Assembly (NCBI RefSeq): GCF_033958435.1
Contig: NC_134137.1
Span: forward strand, 105,720,501-105,784,500
Source: Carettochelys insculpta
Lineage: Eukaryota > Chordata > Testudines > Carettochelyidae
Length of the DNA: 64,000 nucleotides
Direction: 5' to 3'
The notes beneath the pieces are model-generated. The model was not told where the DNA came from, did no database searches, and worked only from the letters and a program-made list of their open reading frames with translations. Of the stretch, positions 59,229 through 64,000 are shown in pieces. Position 1 is the first letter of the stretch. Each line of letters starts with the position of its first letter. Both the position numbers and the translations under genes were made by a program.

Positions 59229-59749
59229 ATGGACGAGCGGCTCCACAAGTGGCTCCTGCCGCTGCTGCTGACCCTGCTCTTCGTGCTCATCATGTACCAG
59301 TACGTGTCCCGGTCCTGCCCCAGCACCGCCTGCCCGCGGCGCGCCCCGGCCCGGCCAGCCCAGCGGCCGCCGGAGGAGGGGGCGGCGGCGGCGGCGGCGC
59401 TGCCGCGGCAGGTGACCAAGTTCCCGTTCGCGCGGGCCGAGCTGTGCCGCCGGGTGCAGTTCGACATGCGGGGCCGCGACGTGATCGTCTTCCTGCACAT
59501 CCAGAAAACCGGCGGCACCACTTTCGGGCGCCACCTGGTGCGCAACATCCGCCTGGAGCAGCCCTGCCACTGCCGCGCCGGGCAGAAGAAGTGCACCTGC
59601 CACCGGCCCGGCGGGGACAAGGACACTTGGCTCTTCTCCCGCTTCTCCACCGGCTGGAGCTGCGGGCTGCACGCCGACTGGACCGAGCTCACCAGCTGCG
59701 TGCCCGCCGCCATGGAGCGCAGGGGCTGCCCCGGCAACCACACCCTCAG
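59229..59749 (+). CDS. HS6ST3: HS6ST3 coding exon 1 (partial gene)
   Basis: HS6ST3 is a Golgi type II membrane enzyme that moves sulfate from PAPS to the 6-O position of glucosamine in heparan sulfate. The ATG at 59229 has a strong context (CACCATGG). Residues 8-27 (WLLPLLLTLLFVLIMYQYV) form the signal anchor, 28-62 a Pro/Ala-rich stem, and HIQKTGGTTFGRH at 90-102 is the 5'-phosphosulfate loop. CTCHRPGG, DTWLFSRFSTGWSCGLHADW and an N-glycosylation site NHT at 170-172 follow. The exon ends 173 codons plus two bases, at CTCAG|GTTAGT. The MDER start and AMERRGCP tail match HS6ST3 better than HS6ST1 or HS6ST2. The stem is far shorter than in human HS6ST3 as I remember it. Exon 2 lies outside the window. 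Confidence 0.93.
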
Positions 59750-61502
<1,753 letters not shown>

Positions 61503-61532
61503 ACATATCTTTGTTGCTACTTTTTTCTTCTA

Positions 61533-61703
61533 GGGCTTGTCTACACTTGGAAATTTACCAAAATAGCTAAATGACAGAGAGAGAGTGAGGGTGTCAGTAC
61601 TATTCCATGCTAGAGTGTCCTCTCAGGGTAATACTGAAATAACAATTCTGGAATAATTACTCATAATAACTACCCTGGTAAATTTTGATGTGTAAAGAGG
61701 CCC
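61533..61703. mobile_element. 171-bp MITE in HS6ST3 intron 1
   Basis: Left GGGCTTGTCTACACTTGG with AAATTTACCA and right TGGTAAATTTTGATGTG with AGGCCC are inverted. The flanking triplets CTA and TTA suggest a decayed 3-bp target duplication. Confidence 0.65.
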
Positions 61704-62049
61704 TTAAACTTTTTCTTCGTTCTGTGTTTTGCATTATGTGAGAGAAGAAGAGCATAAGAGCTGTCTGTGACAGTCCACTTAGACTCAACAAAATCAGGAT
61801 CACAAGAATCATTGCACTTTGCCAAACAAGTTTCTGAAATACCTAATTAGCATACGCTTAGGATGGCTACAGATTTCATAACTCTCTCTTGAGCTATGTG
61901 TTTGTCAGGTCTTGCAAGAGGAAGAAGATCTCGGGTTGTCAATAATAAAATGGAAGATATTGCAAGTATGTGGTTATTTAAAGTGTTTTTACAATGTTTT
62001 TCAATAAACATTTAAAAAAAAAAGCCTTCAGTTAACTTTTAAAAGTAAT

Positions 62050-63395
62050 CTTTAAACACCTGTGATGTATTTCCCATTTCCCACTTACTGATATCCAGGC
62101 TGGGGGGAGCATCCAATGTGAAAGGTGCCTGCTGGTGGAATTTGTCAGGCAGCAGGTGGGAGAGCTGCAGGGGGAGGTGGCTAGGTTGAGGAGTATCTGA
62201 ATTCATGAACAATTCCTGGACAGTATTCATGTGGAGACAGCTGAGGTAGCCGTCCCAGTACCCAGGACTGATGACCCACCACTGGTGGAGGAGGAGATGG
62301 CTCAGGGTGGACACTGGCAGCTTATTACTTCTGGCAACAGGAAGTGCTCCACCCCTGCTCCCAACCCTCCCACCATGGTCCTAGGAAACCGCTATGCTGT
62401 ACTTGATACAGGAGACAAGCAATCTCCCATTACAGCCGAGGAGAAGTCTACTACCCCCAAGGCAGAGACGTCAGCTGCCACCACTGTGAGGAGGAAATGT
62501 AGAGTGGTGGTGGTCGGCGATTCTCTTCCGAGGGGGACAGAGGCACCCATATGTCGCCCTGACATTTCATCTTGGGAGGTATGCTGCCTGCTGGGGGCCC
62601 GTATCCGAGATGTTACAGAAGTGTTGTCGAGGATTATCCAGCCCTCTGACCCTATGCTACTCATCCATGTGGGCACTAACGATACTGTGCGGTGTGACAC
62701 TGAGAGGATCAAGAGTGACTACAGGGCTCTGGGAGTACAGGTGAAGGAGTTTGGGGTGCCAGTGGTATTCTCTTCAATCCTCCCTTTCAAAGGTAGGGGT
62801 CCAGGCAGAGACAGGTGCATCCTGGAGGTGAATGCCTGGCTGTGTAAATGGTGTTGCCAGGAGAGCTTTGGCTTTCTTGACCATGGGATGCTATTCCAGG
62901 AAGGACTGCTAGGCAGAGATGGCGTTTGCTTTTCGAGGAGAGGGAAGACCCTATTTGGACACAGACTGGCTAAGCTAATAAGGTGGGCTTTAAACTAGGT
63001 TCAACAGGGGCAGGGAAGCAAAGCCCACAGGTAAGTAGAGAAGATGGAGATCTGGGAGATGGGTCAGAAATGGGAGGGAGTAAGGGCTATAATGGCAGAG
63101 GAGAAGGAGGGTCAGGGCAAAACTGGGAGGCAAGATCAAATCATTATCTTAGATGCCTATATACATATGCAAGAAGTATGGGTAATAGGCAGGAAGAACT
63201 GGAAGTGCTAATAAATAAATACAACTATGACATTGTTGGCATCATGGGTGCCTCTGTCCCCCTCAGAAGAGAATGGATTAGAATGCTGGTATGGAAGGGT
63301 ACAGCTTGCTAAGGAAGGATAGACAGGGGAAAAAGGGAGAAGGTGTTGCCTTGTATATTAAAAATGTACACACTTGGACTGAGGTTACTGTTGAC
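62050..63395 (+). mobile_element. CR1 LINE 5' fragment (ORF1 and start of ORF2)
   Basis: Unlike the usual 5'-truncated CR1 copies this one keeps the 5' part and loses the 3' part. It holds ORF1 (62231-62998) and then the start of the ORF2 endonuclease (63140-63260: LRCLYTYARSMGNRQEELEV, YDIVGIM). CR1 sequence ends near 63395. Confidence 0.82.
62231..62998 (+). CDS. CR1 ORF1 esterase-like protein, single open frame
   Basis: This 255-codon frame is open from the METAEVAV start to the stop. The C-terminal 165 residues are the SGNH/GDSL esterase-like domain of CR1 ORF1: block I VVVGDSLPRGTEAP (Ser nucleophile), LLGARIRDVT, HVGTNDT, and DGVCFSRRG. In other CR1 copies the last block is DGVHLSRRG-like, so the catalytic His is Cys here. 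Eleven codons upstream, in frame, is a TGA at 62198-62200 where the N-terminal coiled coil (LQGEVARLRSI) should join, so the native N-terminus is lost. An enzymatically active product is unlikely. Confidence 0.72.
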   Translation: METAEVAVPVPRTDDPPLVEEEMAQGGHWQLITSGNRKCSTPAPNPPTMVLGNRYAVLDTGDKQSPITAEEKSTTPKAETSAATTVRRKCRVVVVGDSLPRGTEAPICRPDISSWEVCCLLGARIRDVTEVLSRIIQPSDPMLLIHVGTNDTVRCDTERIKSDYRALGVQVKEFGVPVVFSSILPFKGRGPGRDRCILEVNAWLCKWCCQESFGFLDHGMLFQEGLLGRDGVCFSRRGKTLFGHRLAKLIRWALN

Positions 63396-64000
63396 AGATG
63401 CTTCTAGTGTAGACATAATCTTAATGTTTAAATATAACTTCATGTTGTTCCAAAATATTAGTTTTTATTTTGTGCATAAGAAGGAAAGAGATATGAGGGG
63501 GAAGATGAAGACAGGGTATGTAATGTGGTCCCCGTATACGTACAGTAAGTCCGCATCTGAAAACACTTACATGTATGTAGTACCCAGGGGCACTGAGCCC
63601 TCATCTGGGGTGAATAAAGTCTCTGCTCTACAGCCTTGGCTGAGAGCCAGCTGGCCTTTAGCTCGTGGTAGAGTGCAGGGTTTTAGACCCTATGCTCGCA
63701 GAGTGTATCCCTGGTGCCGGCAACCTGCATCTGTTGGCGTTACACGTGCTTATCTTTATTCATGGGAGTAGTCCCATGGAAGTCAAATAACGAATTTAAT
63801 TCTCAACATTTAGCTGTTAACTCAGTGGAACTGTGTGAAATGTGAGTAATAGTAAAGACATTTGTTTCCACGGCTTTGGTGTGATTTATAGAACATTTTG
63901 TACAAGTGTGTTATGCAGTGCATAAATTTATAAAGGTATTATGTGGTGTAAAATCTTATCCTGTACATAAGTAAAGGAGCTATAACTTTAATATCTTTGG
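63396..64000. other. HS6ST3 intron 1, right edge
   Basis: A GTGTAGACATAATC at about 63407-63420 may be a MITE end. Otherwise nothing recognised. Confidence 0.4.

Noticed and set aside
59229..59749. HS6ST2 or HS6ST1 identity
   Set aside because: MDER start, MYQYVS anchor end, RAGQKKCTCHRPG and the AMERRGCP tail fit HS6ST3, as does UGGT2 next door.

Overview
The window is nuclear DNA of a vertebrate, most likely a hidden-necked (cryptodiran) turtle. Two protein genes can be read and everything else is intron or intergenic DNA packed with transposon relics. The turtle call rests on a tRNA-derived SINE pair (16622-16935) that looks like the cryptodiran tortoise-type SINE. CR1 LINEs, a DIRS element, Penelope-like elements and fold-back MITEs with a GTCTACACT-type end support it. 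This is recognition from memory, not a database match.

Genes. On the minus strand the window carries the first five coding exons of UGGT2, the ER UDP-glucose:glycoprotein glucosyltransferase paralogue: exon 1 at 26996-27132, exon 2 at 25365-25447, exon 3 at 13507-13637, exon 4 at 8954-9066 and exon 5 at 4609-4783. All five have GT/AG borders and compatible phases and together encode 213 residues, the signal peptide and most of the first thioredoxin-like domain. The gene continues off the left edge. On the plus strand exon 1 of HS6ST3 (heparan sulfate 6-O-sulfotransferase 3) lies at 59229-59749, and its intron runs off the right edge. The two genes are head to head about 32 kb apart, the same order and orientation as I recall for human chromosome 13. 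Each starts in a CpG-rich block with CCAAT boxes.

Layout. 1-2841: 5' part of a minus-strand DIRS retroelement inserted into a Harbinger copy (2842-3690). 3691-27132: UGGT2 introns with Tigger-like, hAT, CR1, SINE, Penelope-like and MITE insertions. 27133-28510: UGGT2 promoter and C-rich repeats. 28511-31730: hAT-like element split by a 2.5-kb Penelope-like insertion with an inverted duplication and exact 14-bp target duplications. 32-37 kb: MITEs, a CR1 tail, a Ty3/gypsy relic and an internally deleted Harbinger copy. 38.9-46.3 kb: a nest of hAT, inside it CR1, and at the CR1 3' end a nearly complete 3.9-kb Harbinger element with transposase and a convergent Myb-like gene. 46.9-50.6 kb: a more diverged Harbinger copy split by a solo LTR. 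50.6-58.5 kb: LINE, Penelope-like and MITE fragments. 58.6 kb to the end: HS6ST3 promoter, exon 1 and intron, with a long CT/CA microsatellite and a CR1 5' fragment.

No transposon coding region is fully intact. I found no CRISPR array, operon or other sign of prokaryotic DNA. The most interesting items are the repeated inverted architecture of the Penelope-like copies, the Harbinger family series, the phased CCAAT array before HS6ST3 and the unusually short HS6ST3 stem.
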